Of a DNA stretch of 64,000 nucleotides, positions 31,474-40,398 are shown in pieces (the stretch's first letter is position 1; each line of letters opens with the position of its first letter). The stretch is from DATGLG01 sp035294245 (GTDB taxonomy: Bacteria; Pseudomonadota; Alphaproteobacteria; JACZXZ01). Below the pieces are notes generated by a model, which saw only the letters and a list, made by a program, of their open reading frames with translations, did not search any database and was not told where the DNA came from. The stretch lies in assembly GCA_035294245.1 (NCBI GenBank), contig DATGLG010000037.1:1-64000 (forward strand), read 5' to 3'. Made by a program: the position numbers and the translations under genes.

Positions 31474-33852
31474 TTACTCGGCCGCCTTGGGCATTTTGGC
31501 GTTTTGGATGGCTTGCCAGATCCGCTGGGGCGTGGCCGGCATATCCAGGCTGGTGATTCCAAGCGGCCTGAGCGCGTCGAGGATGCCGCTCATGATGCAC
31601 GCTGGCGCGCCGATCGCGCCCGCCTCACCGCAACCTTTCACCCCAAGCGGATTGTGCGTGCAGGGGGTCACCGCCGTATCAACGCTGAAGGAGGGCAGGT
31701 TATCGGCCCTCGGCATGCAGTAATCGAGATACGAGCCGGTGAGGAGTTGGCCGTCCGCATCATAGACGCATCCCTCGAGCAACGCTTGGCCAATGCCCTG
31801 GGCAAGCCCACCATGAACCTGGCCTTCGACGATCATCGGGTTAACCACACGCCCAAAATCATCCGCGGCGACGAAACTCGCCACCTCGACTTGGCCGGTA
31901 TCGGGATCGACCTCGACTTCGCAGATATAGGCGCCAGCTGGATAGGTGAAATTGAGAGGGTCGTAGAAGGCTTGCTCCTCGAGGCCGGGCTCGAGTCCCT
32001 GGGGGTAGTTGTGGGGGACATAGGCGGCCAACGAGATCTCGGTAAGCGTCTTCTTTTTGTCGGTGCCCGCTACGCGGAACTCGCCGTTCGAGAACTCGAT
32101 ATCGGCTTCGGGGGCTTCCATGAGGTGAGCCGCGATCTTTTTGCCTTTCGCGATGATCTTCTCCATCGCCTTGTAGATGGCGGTGCCGCCGACGGCGAGC
32201 GAACGCGAACCATAGGTACCCATCCCATAGGGGATCTTGTCGGTATCGCCGTGGACGATGTCGACATTGTCGATCGGCACGCCCAAGGTTGAGGCGACGA
32301 GCTGCGCGAAAGTCGTCTCGTGACCCTGACCATGGGCGTGGGAGCCCGTATAGACGGTTACGGAGCCGGTCGGATGCACGCGCACATTGGCTGACTCGTA
32401 GAGGCCGGCGCGGGCACCGAGCGAGCCCACGACGGCCGAGGGAGCGATCCCGCAGGCTTCGATATAGCTTGCGATGCCGAGCCCGCGCAGCCTGCCGCGC
32501 CTTTTCGCGTCTTCCCGGCGCCTTTCGAAGCCGGCGTAATCGCTCGCCTTCAGCGCCTTGTCGAGCGTCGTGTGATAATCGCCCGTGTCGTATTGCAGGG
32601 CAACCGGCGTCTGATAGGGAAACTTGTCGCGGGGGATGTAGTTGCGGCGGCGGATTTCCGCCCGGTCGATGCCCGTGATGCGCGCGGCCTCGTCGACGAC
32701 TCGCTCTACGACATAGGTTGCCTCGGGTCGGCCGGCACCTCGGTAAGCGTCCACCGGCACTGTGTTGGTGAAGACGGCGCGCACCGAGCAGTAGATCGCC
32801 GGAGTCGTGTAATTGCCGGCGAGGAGCGTTCCGTAAAGATAGGTGGGCACGCATGAGCCGAAGGTCGAAAGATAGGCGCCGAGATTGGCCTTGGTTTCAA
32901 CCTTGAGGGCGAGGAATTTGCCGTTCTCATCGACCGCAAGCTCGGCATGGGTGACATGGTCCCGTCCATGGGCGTCGGTCATGAAGGATTCCGAGCGCTC
33001 CGCCGTCCATTTGACCGGCAAGCCAACCTTCTTCGCCGCCCAGGTGACCGCCGCCTCCTCGGCGTAGTGAAATATCTTAGAGCCGAAGCCGCCGCCCACA
33101 TCGGGGGCAATGACGCGGAGCTTGTTCTCGGGAATCCCCAGCACGAAAGCGCCCATGAGAAGGCGGATGACGTGAGGATTCTGACTCGTCGTGTACAGTG
33201 TGTGCATCCCGGTGGCAGGATCATACTCGCCGATTGCCGCGCGCGGCTCGATGGCGTTGGGGATAAGCCGATTATTGACGAGGTCGACCTTGGCGATGTG
33301 CTTCGCCTGCTTGAACGCAGCGTCCACCGCGGCCTTGTCGCCCAATTCCCAATCATAGCAAGCGTTGCCAGCGGCCTGGTCCCAGATCAGGGGGGCAGTG
33401 GGCCTGATCGCATCGGCGATGGTAACGACGGCGGGAAGAGGCTCGTAGTCCACCTCAACCAGCTCCGCCGCATCCCGGGCTTGCTGGCGCGTTTCTGCGA
33501 CGATGAGGGCGACCTGGTCGCCGACATAGCGCACCCGGTCTATAGCGATCGGCGGGTGAGGCGGCTCGACCATGGGGCTGCCGTCCTTGTTATGGACGAG
33601 CCAGCCGCAGGGAAGGCTGCCGACCTTATCGGCAGCCATATCGGCACCTGTAAAGACGGCGACCACCCCGGGCGACTTTTTTGCAGCCGCCGTATCGATG
33701 CCCTTTATCTTTGCATGGGGATGGGGGGAACGTAGGAAATAGCCATAAATTTGATGCGGGCGATTGATGTCGTCCGTATAGGTACCCCGGCCGGTCAGGA
33801 ACCGGAGGTCCTCCTTGCGCCGAACAGGGGCGCCGATCCCGGTATCAGGCAT
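31474..33852 (-). CDS. coxL: CO-dehydrogenase-like large molybdenum subunit, form II
   Basis: This 792-residue protein is an aldehyde oxidase/xanthine dehydrogenase-type Mo subunit. The diagnostic loop reads AYRGAGR at residues 369-375, the form II signature; true form I CO dehydrogenase has AYRCSFR with the copper-ligand cysteine. The catalytic glutamate lies in KGCGEAGAIG (E743). Domain landmarks include GGGFGSKIF for cofactor binding and GQGHETTFAQ. Form II enzymes often lack measurable CO oxidation and may use another substrate. The coxS gene ends 1 nt upstream. Calling it a CO dehydrogenase would overstate the evidence; form II CoxL-like is safe. Confidence 0.94.
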   Translation of the reverse strand: MPDTGIGAPVRRKEDLRFLTGRGTYTDDINRPHQIYGYFLRSPHPHAKIKGIDTAAAKKSPGVVAVFTGADMAADKVGSLPCGWLVHNKDGSPMVEPPHPPIAIDRVRYVGDQVALIVAETRQQARDAAELVEVDYEPLPAVVTIADAIRPTAPLIWDQAAGNACYDWELGDKAAVDAAFKQAKHIAKVDLVNNRLIPNAIEPRAAIGEYDPATGMHTLYTTSQNPHVIRLLMGAFVLGIPENKLRVIAPDVGGGFGSKIFHYAEEAAVTWAAKKVGLPVKWTAERSESFMTDAHGRDHVTHAELAVDENGKFLALKVETKANLGAYLSTFGSCVPTYLYGTLLAGNYTTPAIYCSVRAVFTNTVPVDAYRGAGRPEATYVVERVVDEAARITGIDRAEIRRRNYIPRDKFPYQTPVALQYDTGDYHTTLDKALKASDYAGFERRREDAKRRGRLRGLGIASYIEACGIAPSAVVGSLGARAGLYESANVRVHPTGSVTVYTGSHAHGQGHETTFAQLVASTLGVPIDNVDIVHGDTDKIPYGMGTYGSRSLAVGGTAIYKAMEKIIAKGKKIAAHLMEAPEADIEFSNGEFRVAGTDKKKTLTEISLAAYVPHNYPQGLEPGLEEQAFYDPLNFTYPAGAYICEVEVDPDTGQVEVASFVAADDFGRVVNPMIVEGQVHGGLAQGIGQALLEGCVYDADGQLLTGSYLDYCMPRADNLPSFSVDTAVTPCTHNPLGVKGCGEAGAIGAPACIMSGILDALRPLGITSLDMPATPQRIWQAIQNAKMPKAAE

Positions 33853-33853
33853 G

Positions 33854-34327
33854 TCATTTCCCCCTCATCGCATGGGCGCCGGCGCGGATGGACTTCACGA
33901 TATTGTGGTAGCCGGTGCAGCGGCAGATGTTGCCCTCAAGCCATTCGCGGACTTCCCGTTCGCTCGGGTCGGGATGGTGCTTCACCAGATCCAGCGCGCT
34001 CATCACCATGCCGGGGGTGCAGAAACCACACTGCAAGCCATGATTGTCACGGAACGCCTCTTGCATCGGGTGCAGCTGCCCGTTCTTGGCCAGCCCTTCG
34101 ATGGTGAGGACGTCAGCGCCTTCGGCCTGGACCGCCAGCAAGGTGCAGCTCTTGACGGAGCGACCGTTGACATGGACGACGCAGGCGCCGCATTGGCTGG
34201 TATCGCACCCGACATGGGTGCCAGTAAGGCCGAGTTTTTCGCGTAGAAGTTGAACGAGAAGGGTTCGAGCTTCAACCGTCGCCGAAGCAGGCTTCCCGTT
34301 CACCGTCAGGGAAACAGTGACACTCAT
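33854..34327 (-). CDS. coxS: CO-dehydrogenase-like small (2Fe-2S) subunit
   Basis: This 157-residue protein has two 2Fe-2S clusters. The N-terminal plant-type cluster is in GCDTSQCGACVVHVNG with a later SCTL cysteine. The C-terminal helical cluster is CGFCTPGM plus ICRCTGYHNIV. This matches the small subunit of the xanthine oxidase family in length and order. It carries electrons from molybdenum to FAD. It is 1 nt from the coxL start and 136 nt downstream of coxG. Confidence 0.95.
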   Translation of the reverse strand: MSVTVSLTVNGKPASATVEARTLLVQLLREKLGLTGTHVGCDTSQCGACVVHVNGRSVKSCTLLAVQAEGADVLTIEGLAKNGQLHPMQEAFRDNHGLQCGFCTPGMVMSALDLVKHHPDPSEREVREWLEGNICRCTGYHNIVKSIRAGAHAMRGK

Positions 34328-34463
34328 GACCCCTCCCTGGGAGCTATGTCGTTGACGGCCCGTGCCCGCGGGCCAGGATGATGTGGGCTAGTGTGGAGCC
34401 CGCAACCCGGGCCAGTCAAGCCGTTGGTATCGCTTGCCGGCGAAATCCCGGCTCCGCTCGAGC

Positions 34464-35102
34464 TTAGGCAAAAATCAGGAGGAGAATGATGATAAGCAGA
34501 ATGACGCCGCCAACCCAAATCAGGGGAGAAAGCCCTTTGCTGGATGCTTGGGCCGTTTCCCGCACCGGAGGAACAGTCGGCGCGGAAGGCGCTGCCGCCT
34601 CACTTGGCGGGGGTTCGCGTGTCACGGCTTCCTCGCCGGCTTGAGCGGGTGCCGCCGCCGGCGCAGCGTTAAGGGCATTCGCGAAGTTGCCAAAGAATTC
34701 GTCGGAAAGCTTCTTGGCAGTGCTGTCGACGAGACGGGAGCCGATCTGCGCCAGCTTCCCGCCGACATTGGCCGAAGCCTTATAGCGTAGAATGGTAGCA
34801 GCTCCGGCTTCCTCCAAACTGACCTCGGCGCCACCCTTGGCAAACCCGGCGGCGCCACCTTTGCCCTCGCCGCTGATCTTATAGCCCTTAGGCGGATCAA
34901 GATCGGAGAGCGTCACCGCGCCGGTGAAGGTGGCCTTCACCGGGCCGATCTTGGCGGTGACCTTGGCGGTGAAAGCGGTGGGCGACGTCTTCTCGATGGC
35001 CTCGCAGCCGGGAATGCAGGTCTTGAGGAGCTCGGGATTATTGAGGGCTTCCCAAACCCGTTGGCGCGGCGCCTCGATCCTGTATTCCCCCGTCATATCC
35101 AT
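34464..35102 (-). CDS. coxG: CoxG-like SRPBCC protein with C-terminal membrane anchor
   Basis: This 212-residue protein begins MDMTGEYRIEAPRQRVWEALNN and has LLKTCIPGCEAIEK, the START/SRPBCC (CoxG) signature. A Pro/Ala-rich linker follows from about residue 145. It ends in a hydrophobic segment (LIWVGGVILLIIILLLIF) that should tether it to the membrane. CoxG is thought to recruit the CO dehydrogenase to the membrane. ATG 35102 has GAGGG 9 nt upstream; the open frame beyond it has no family sequence. It is the first gene of the cox operon and is divergent from an ABC binding protein. Confidence 0.9.
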   Translation of the reverse strand: MDMTGEYRIEAPRQRVWEALNNPELLKTCIPGCEAIEKTSPTAFTAKVTAKIGPVKATFTGAVTLSDLDPPKGYKISGEGKGGAAGFAKGGAEVSLEEAGAATILRYKASANVGGKLAQIGSRLVDSTAKKLSDEFFGNFANALNAAPAAAPAQAGEEAVTREPPPSEAAAPSAPTVPPVRETAQASSKGLSPLIWVGGVILLIIILLLIFA

Positions 35103-35308
35103 TCGATTCAGCCCTCGTTCCAGTAATCTCATAACCCGCGGTGGCCCTCGGAACGTAAGGCGGCGTGGCCCCGCGGGCAAGGGCTCGAGAAAGGGCGTGC
35201 GGACGGGGCGCGGCGGCTGCGTCATTCAAATTCCTCTTTCCGCTGCGCCAATGCTTTGCCATATCTGACTTTCAGGAAACTTTCGCAAAGCGCGGCGTAG
35301 TGGCGAAT

Positions 35309-36580
35309 ATGATTGCCCTGGCCATGCATAGATTCCGACGTGTTCTCGCGCTCATCGCCGCGATCGCCTGCATCTCCGGGGCCTGCGAGGCACAAGCAAC
35401 GGTTGCGGCCGCGACAGAAACAATCACGCTGGGTGCGGCAGTGGCGCTCACCGGCCGATATGCAACTAACGGCCACAATACCAAGGACGGCTATGACCTC
35501 GCGATCCGGGCGATCAACGAAAAGGGCGGGGTCGAGCTGGCGGGCCGAAGATATCGGCTCGCGGTTAAGTACTACGACGACAAGTCATCGCCGAGCTTGA
35601 GCGCTCAATTGGTGGAGCGCTTGATCTCGCGCGATGGCATCGATCTCATCCTCGGTCCCTACAGCTCGGCCGTGACCAAGGCGGTGGCGCCGGTAGTTGA
35701 AAGGCACAAAGTCCCGATGGTCGAAGCGAATGGTGCAGACCGCGATCTCTTCACGCAAGGATACCGCTACGTATTCGCCGTGGTGTCGACCTCGGACCAG
35801 TACCTCGCGTCGGCGGTTCAGCTTCTGAGCGAGCTGAGCACAGTGGCCGGACGCGACGCGAAGCACCTGAAGATCGCCCTCGCCATGGAGGACGACCCGT
35901 TCTCCCAGGATGTTCGCGACGGAGTCATTGAAGAGGCAAAGCGACTCGGGATGTCGATCGTCATCGACGACAAGCTGCCGGCCGAGATGGATGACATGTC
36001 GGTGACCCTCACCAAGGTTCGGGCGCGCAAGCCCGATCTTCTCGTCGTTTCCGGCCACACGAAGGGGGTCCTCCTCGGCATGCGCGAGGTCGCGGAGGAG
36101 CAGATCGATGTCCCGGTGCTCGCCACGACCCACTGCGATTCGGCGAAGGTCGTGGCCAAATATGGCGAGCTCGCGGATTACTGGCTCTGCGCGTCTCAAT
36201 GGGACCGCTCCCTCAGCTATCGTGGCGCTGTCTTCGGATCCGCGGAGGATTTCGCCCGCCGCTTCGAGGACACCTATGGCTATGAAGCGCCTTACCAAGC
36301 GGCCGAATCCGCGGCTGCGGTGTTGGTGTACGCCGATGCCATTCGCCGCGCCGGCAGCCTAGCGCCGCAGCAGATCCGCAGCGCTCTCGCCGCGACCGAC
36401 ATGGAGACCTTTTACGGTTATGTGAAGTTCGATCAGACCGGCAAGAATATCGCGAAACCGATGGTGCTGTATCAGATACAGAACGGCCAATACAAAGTGG
36501 TAGCTCCCCTCAAATGGGCGAGCACCAGGATCGTCTTTCCGGTTCCAAGCTGGAGCCAGCGGACCCGCGGACGCCCATGA
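35309..36580 (+). CDS. LivJ-like ABC substrate-binding protein, orphan
   Basis: This protein of about 423 residues has a signal peptide ending near CEAQA, then the type I periplasmic-binding fold. ITLGAAVALTGRYATNGHNTK at the N-terminus and GPYSSAVTKAVAPVVERHKV in the first lobe are typical of branched-chain amino-acid binding proteins. No permease or ATPase gene is adjacent, so it either works with a transporter elsewhere or acts as a sensor. Its place opposite coxG may link it to the form II operon, but that is inference. Starts at ATG 35309 or ATG 35324 are both possible. Confidence 0.8.
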   Translation: MIALAMHRFRRVLALIAAIACISGACEAQATVAAATETITLGAAVALTGRYATNGHNTKDGYDLAIRAINEKGGVELAGRRYRLAVKYYDDKSSPSLSAQLVERLISRDGIDLILGPYSSAVTKAVAPVVERHKVPMVEANGADRDLFTQGYRYVFAVVSTSDQYLASAVQLLSELSTVAGRDAKHLKIALAMEDDPFSQDVRDGVIEEAKRLGMSIVIDDKLPAEMDDMSVTLTKVRARKPDLLVVSGHTKGVLLGMREVAEEQIDVPVLATTHCDSAKVVAKYGELADYWLCASQWDRSLSYRGAVFGSAEDFARRFEDTYGYEAPYQAAESAAAVLVYADAIRRAGSLAPQQIRSALAATDMETFYGYVKFDQTGKNIAKPMVLYQIQNGQYKVVAPLKWASTRIVFPVPSWSQRTRGRP

Positions 36581-36638
36581 ATCGCAGCCGGCGGGGCGGC
36601 AGGTGACTCTCGGGCTCGATTCCCGGTAGCTGGCGAGC

Positions 36639-37010
36639 GCCATCCTCCTCGCCACATTCATCTTGGTCGCTACCGAGCGGCTCAACCGCGCGATCGTCGC
36701 TCTATTGGGTGCTGGAATTCCCATCGTGTCCGGCGCGCGCCCTCACCCAAGAGGAGGCGATCAGGGGGATCGACGTTAATGCGATCCCCCTGCGGGCGGG
36801 CGTGACGCTTCTGGTGTCGATCGCCCGCCGGAGCGGTATGTTCGAGTACTTCGCCATCTGGTCGGCGCAATGAGGTCGGGCGCGACCCTCATCGGCGACT
36901 CACCAAAGATCATCATCGGCTCGGCGGCCGATCTGAGTTTCGACGATTTCGTCGCCAATCTCGGTCCCATTATTCTCGCGATTCTCGTCGTGCAGTCGCG
37001 GCGTTGCCGT
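36639..37010 (+). pseudogene. Decayed ArsB/NhaD/CitMHS-type ion permease remnant
   Basis: Three fragments of one permease family lie in order but in broken frames. They are ATFILVATERLNRAIVALLG (from about 36639), then EEAIRGIDVNAIP...LLVSIARRSGMFEYFAIWSAQ ending in TGA at 36871, then SGATLIGDSPKIIIGSAADL (about 36873-37000). A frame change falls near 36740 and the middle of the protein is missing, so most of the transmembrane core is lost. The family is the anion/cation permease group of ArsB, NhaD and CitMHS. It cannot encode a working transporter. Confidence 0.75.
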
Positions 37011-37106
37011 GATCCATATCGCGATTTGCCACGGTTATCTCTGGGCGCGCTATCTCTTGGGGGCCGACTCCTGGACGCATGACACCACCCCGGCTATCCT
37101 CCCGCC

Positions 37107-38240
37107 ATGGGGTCGACCGACCGGGTTTCACGCCGCCCTCTTTTCATTGGCAGCGAGATTTATCGCCACCCGAGTTATGGCGGGAAGCATCCGCTTGCCA
37201 TACCGCGCGTGTCGTCATGCATTGATCTTTGCCGCGCTCTCGGCTGGCTTCCGGACAACGCCTACATCGAGAGCCCGTGCGCCACGCTTCAGCAATTGGG
37301 GGTCTTCCATACGGCGGATTATCTCGCGGCGCTCGTCCAGGCCGAACGCGGCCAATACGTCCCCGACGATCACAAGGCCCGTTACAATATCGGCGTCAAC
37401 GGCAACCCGGTTCATCCAAAAATTTTCAGCCGTCCGGCGACGGCTTGCGGCGGCACGCTGGCGGCCGTCGATCTCGTCACGGCTCTACCAGGAGTCGTTT
37501 ATCATCCGGCCGGCGGTACCCACCACGGTCGTCCTGATAGGGCGAGCGGATTCTGCTATCTCAACGATCCTGTGCTCGGGCTCAAGGCGCTGTTCGCCGT
37601 CGGATTCACTCGGGTGCTTTATCTCGATATCGATGCACATCATTGCGATGGCGTGCAGGATGCGTTCTTCGGCGAGTCCCGCATTCTGATGATCTCCATA
37701 CACGAATCAGGGCGCTGGCCGTATACTGGCGCCCTTCTCGATCATGCCGGCGGCTCTGCGCGCAATCTCCCCGTCCCGCCGGGACTGAACGACAGCGAAT
37801 TCGAGTATCTTGTGGAGGAGGCTGTGCTGCCGCTGAGCGACGGATTCCGCCCGCAGGTTGTCCTCGTCCAAGGCGGCTGCGATGCCCTCGCTGACGACCC
37901 TCTCAGCAAGCTCGAGCTCTCGAACAATGCGCTATGGCGAGCGGTGTGCGCCGCGAAGCGACTGGCGCCCAGGCTGATTCTTCTTGGAGGCGGCGGCTAC
38001 AATCCGTGGTCGGTCGCGCGCTGTTGGACCGGCATGTGGGCCATTCTCAATGACATTCCGGTGCCGGAGCGCTTGCCGAAAGAGAGCGAGGCGGTGCTGC
38101 GCAGCTTGACTTGGCGGCACAGCATGGGACGCATGCCGCCCACAGATTGGTTTACAACCCTTGCCGATCGACCGCGACGCGGACCCATCCGCGACGAAAT
38201 ACGCGCAATTGCCGCGACAACGCTCAGGTGTCAGCCATGA
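37107..38240 (+). CDS. Histone-deacetylase-family amidohydrolase (AcuC-like)
   Basis: This 377-residue protein has the arginase/deacetylase fold motifs: HPAGGTHHGRPDRASGFCYLND near residue 130, LDIDAHHCDGVQDAF near 172 and GGGGYNPWSVARCW near 292. The metal ligands Asp and His of DIDAH are present, and the third Asp is in VQGGCDAL. Where most homologues read HHGDGVQ this one has Cys (HHCDG), an unusual change near the active site. The family removes acetyl groups from lysines or acetylated small amines. Its stop overlaps the DUF192 gene by 4 bp. Confidence 0.88.
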   Translation: MGSTDRVSRRPLFIGSEIYRHPSYGGKHPLAIPRVSSCIDLCRALGWLPDNAYIESPCATLQQLGVFHTADYLAALVQAERGQYVPDDHKARYNIGVNGNPVHPKIFSRPATACGGTLAAVDLVTALPGVVYHPAGGTHHGRPDRASGFCYLNDPVLGLKALFAVGFTRVLYLDIDAHHCDGVQDAFFGESRILMISIHESGRWPYTGALLDHAGGSARNLPVPPGLNDSEFEYLVEEAVLPLSDGFRPQVVLVQGGCDALADDPLSKLELSNNALWRAVCAAKRLAPRLILLGGGGYNPWSVARCWTGMWAILNDIPVPERLPKESEAVLRSLTWRHSMGRMPPTDWFTTLADRPRRGPIRDEIRAIAATTLRCQP

Positions 38241-38704
38241 TGCGCTTTACGGCTTCCCTCCCCGCAACGGCGGCGCTGTGGCTCGTGCTCGCGGTGATGA
38301 CCTCGACGCGTGCCGCCTCCTTGCCGACCGCGCCTCTTGCGATCGAAACGAGCGACGGCAAGGCGCATCATTTCACCGTCGAGGTTGCCAACACGCCCGA
38401 GGCGCGCGAGCGCGGCCTGATGTATCGCAAGAGCCTAGCGGCAGATGCCGGCATGCTGTTTGATTTCAGGGAGCCGACGCCGATCGCGATGTGGATGAAG
38501 AACACGCTCATACCACTCGACATGCTGTTCATTGACGATCATGGCCGGATCGTGCGGGTGGTCGAGCGCGCGGTTCCCCTCTCGCTCACGCCGATACCAT
38601 CCGGTCAGCCGGTGCTCGCGGTCCTCGAAGTTGCGAGCGGCACCGCCGCCCGCCTTGGAATCAAGCCGGGCGACCGCATCGAGTCGCCGGCGTTCAAGCC
38701 TTAA
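38237..38704 (+). CDS. DUF192 family secreted protein
   Basis: This 155-residue protein has a signal peptide (about residues 1-29), then the DUF192 core: FTVEVANTPEARERGLMYRK, LFDFREPTPIAMWMKNTLIPLDMLFID and VLEVASGTAARLGIKPGD. Function is unknown for the family; many members are small periplasmic proteins. Its ATG overlaps the deacetylase stop, indicating coupling. It ends in a 4-bp convergent overlap with the methyltransferase gene. Confidence 0.88.
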   Translation: MMRFTASLPATAALWLVLAVMTSTRAASLPTAPLAIETSDGKAHHFTVEVANTPEARERGLMYRKSLAADAGMLFDFREPTPIAMWMKNTLIPLDMLFIDDHGRIVRVVERAVPLSLTPIPSGQPVLAVLEVASGTAARLGIKPGDRIESPAFKP

Positions 38705-39363
38705 CGCTTGCGGGCGAGGGTGAGGCCGTCTGCCACGGGCAGCAAGCTGACGCTCACGCGCCGGTCCTGCTTGAGTGCGGTGTTAAGCGCCCGGATGGCG
38801 CGGGTCTCGGGATCGCGCATGCGCGGGTCGGCAACGCTGCCCCCCCACAACACGTTATCGATGGCGATCAGGCCACCGCGGCGGACGAGCTTGAGGCAGC
38901 GCTCGTAGTATTTTCTGTAGTTGCCCTTGTCGGCGTCGATGAAGGCGAAGTCGAAGCTGCCGCCCTCGCCTTGCGCAATCATCGCATCGAGACTATCCAG
39001 CGCCGGGCCCAGCTTGAGCCTGATTTTGTGCGAGAGCTTCGCCTCTTTCCAATAACGGCGCGCGATACCCGTGAACTCTTCGCTGATATCGCAGCAGATG
39101 AGCGTGCCGTCGCGAGGAAGCGCGCGGGCAATCGAAATCGAGCTATAGCCTGTAAACGTGCCGATCTCGATAGCCTTGCGCGCGCCGACGAGCTCGACGA
39201 GCAACCCCATGAACTGGCCCTGCTCGGGCGGGATCTGCATGGCGCCGCGGGGTAAGCGGGCGGTTTCCCGGCGCAAGCGGCGTAGCAAGCTGTCGTCGCG
39301 CAAAGAGGCTTTGAGGAGGTACGCGTAAAGCCGATCGGTGAGCTGGAGCATTTTTGATGACAC
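38701..39363 (-). CDS. Class I SAM O-methyltransferase (CCoAOMT-like)
   Basis: This 220-residue protein has AIEIGTFTGYSSISIARALP for SAM binding near residue 66. Further landmarks are ICCDISEEF, then FDFAFIDADKGNYRKYYERC near 137 and GGLIAIDNVLWGGSVADP. This is the bacterial caffeoyl-CoA/catechol O-methyltransferase family. The substrate is probably a phenolic or related hydroxyl compound, but is unknown. The start is a GTG at 39363 with AAGGCGAG upstream; ATG 39351 is an alternative. It ends convergent with the DUF192 gene. Confidence 0.88.
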   Translation of the reverse strand: MSSKMLQLTDRLYAYLLKASLRDDSLLRRLRRETARLPRGAMQIPPEQGQFMGLLVELVGARKAIEIGTFTGYSSISIARALPRDGTLICCDISEEFTGIARRYWKEAKLSHKIRLKLGPALDSLDAMIAQGEGGSFDFAFIDADKGNYRKYYERCLKLVRRGGLIAIDNVLWGGSVADPRMRDPETRAIRALNTALKQDRRVSVSLLPVADGLTLARKR

Positions 39364-39593
39364 GACGAACTCGCCTTCGATTGAGATTTTCTGGTACCGG
39401 CTGCTGATCAGGCAGCCATCTTGCCGAAAAGCGTCCGACTCCGAAAGCTAGACGATGACGAGCGCCCGCCCCGGGAATCTGCCGGAAGGTTAGGATCGCC
39501 AAGCCGTCGCCGGAGCAGGCACGGATGGCGAAGCCACGCTGATTTGAGGCTTGTCTCCCTATGCGATAACCTCTAGATACCGTCGTTCGGCTT

Positions 39594-39670
39594 CGGGGCG
39601 TAGCTCAGGCTGGTAGAGCGCCTGCTTTGGGAGCAGGAGGCCCGCGGTTCGAATCCGCGCGCCCCGACCA
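39594..39670 (+). tRNA. tRNA-Pro (anticodon TGG)
   Basis: A 77-nt cloverleaf has acceptor arms CGGGGCG and CGCCCCG, D-arm AGCTCAGGCTGGTAGAGCG, anticodon stem CCTGC/GCAGG with loop TTTGGGA (TGG at its centre), and TTCGAAT in the T-loop. The 3' CCA is encoded. Confidence 0.96.
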
Positions 39671-39681
39671 AACCAGCCGGC

Positions 39682-40398
39682 CTATCCGAGGCCTTGCGCC
39701 CCCGCCAACTCGACGAGCCGCGACCAGTTTGCCATCGACATCAAGTGGCAGTACACGAGATGGAGCCAGCCTCGGCGTCGCCAGTCGAGGAAGACGGCAT
39801 CGCTCAGGGCGTTGAACTTGGCTTCGCTGACGACTTGAAAGCCCCGAAGCGCCATCTGCTGCCCTGATTTCATGACGACACGGGTCTCGTTCGCAACGAG
39901 AAGGTCATGCTCCACGAGCGCTTGGACGAATTCCTGGGTCGCCTTGAACTGCGCCTGGAACTCGGCGCAGAACCGCAACGCATGCTGAACGACGTCGGTC
40001 GGCTTGCCGTCCACGAAAAGCGGCCGCGTATCATCCTCGACGAGGAGTCCTGAATCGTCGTCGATGCACAAGACCATGTCCGCATTGCCGGGCTGTACCA
40101 TGAAGACGAACGGATATCGCCGGACATAGGCCGGTATGTAACTGTCGGGACGCCAGCTCCCGGCCGAATCGAGGAAAAGGTTCTCGTTATCGCGCAGGCC
40201 GAGGACGGCCACCGCCGTCCGGGGCTCGCCGGTCGTGAAGACGATGGGATAGGTCCGCATGGCCTGGGGGAATTCCGGGCCGTTGAGCGCGACGGAATTC
40301 GTTCCACGCGCAAAGAGGAAATTGCCGGCGCGGGCAAGGGACTTTCCGGCGTCTTGGGTCGCATTCAGCGGGCGAGGGCGCCGGTAAAAGACAGGCAT
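39682..40398 (-). CDS. SapC-family protein
   Basis: This 238-residue protein fits the SapC family, found in many proteobacteria. The segments FLFARGTNSVALNGPEFPQA, YPIVFTTGEPRTAVAVLGLR and SYIPAYVRRYPFVFM are diagnostic. SapC proteins are named for a peptide-resistance locus, but the alphaproteobacterial type is not clearly a permease: no membrane spans are seen here. Many lie next to secretion or surface genes. ATG 40398 has GGGGAA upstream; the frame extends further but without family sequence. It is transcribed away from the adhesin. Confidence 0.85.
   Translation of the reverse strand: MPVFYRRPRPLNATQDAGKSLARAGNFLFARGTNSVALNGPEFPQAMRTYPIVFTTGEPRTAVAVLGLRDNENLFLDSAGSWRPDSYIPAYVRRYPFVFMVQPGNADMVLCIDDDSGLLVEDDTRPLFVDGKPTDVVQHALRFCAEFQAQFKATQEFVQALVEHDLLVANETRVVMKSGQQMALRGFQVVSEAKFNALSDAVFLDWRRRGWLHLVYCHLMSMANWSRLVELAGAQGLG

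Noticed and set aside
31474..33852. Form I (high-affinity) CO dehydrogenase
   Set aside because: The loop reads AYRGAGR; the copper-ligand cysteine of form I (AYRCSFR) is missing.
39594..39670. Integration site for a genomic island at tRNA-Pro or tRNA-Val (62704-62779)
   Set aside because: No integrase, phage gene or repeat of the tRNA 3' end is seen nearby for either tRNA gene.
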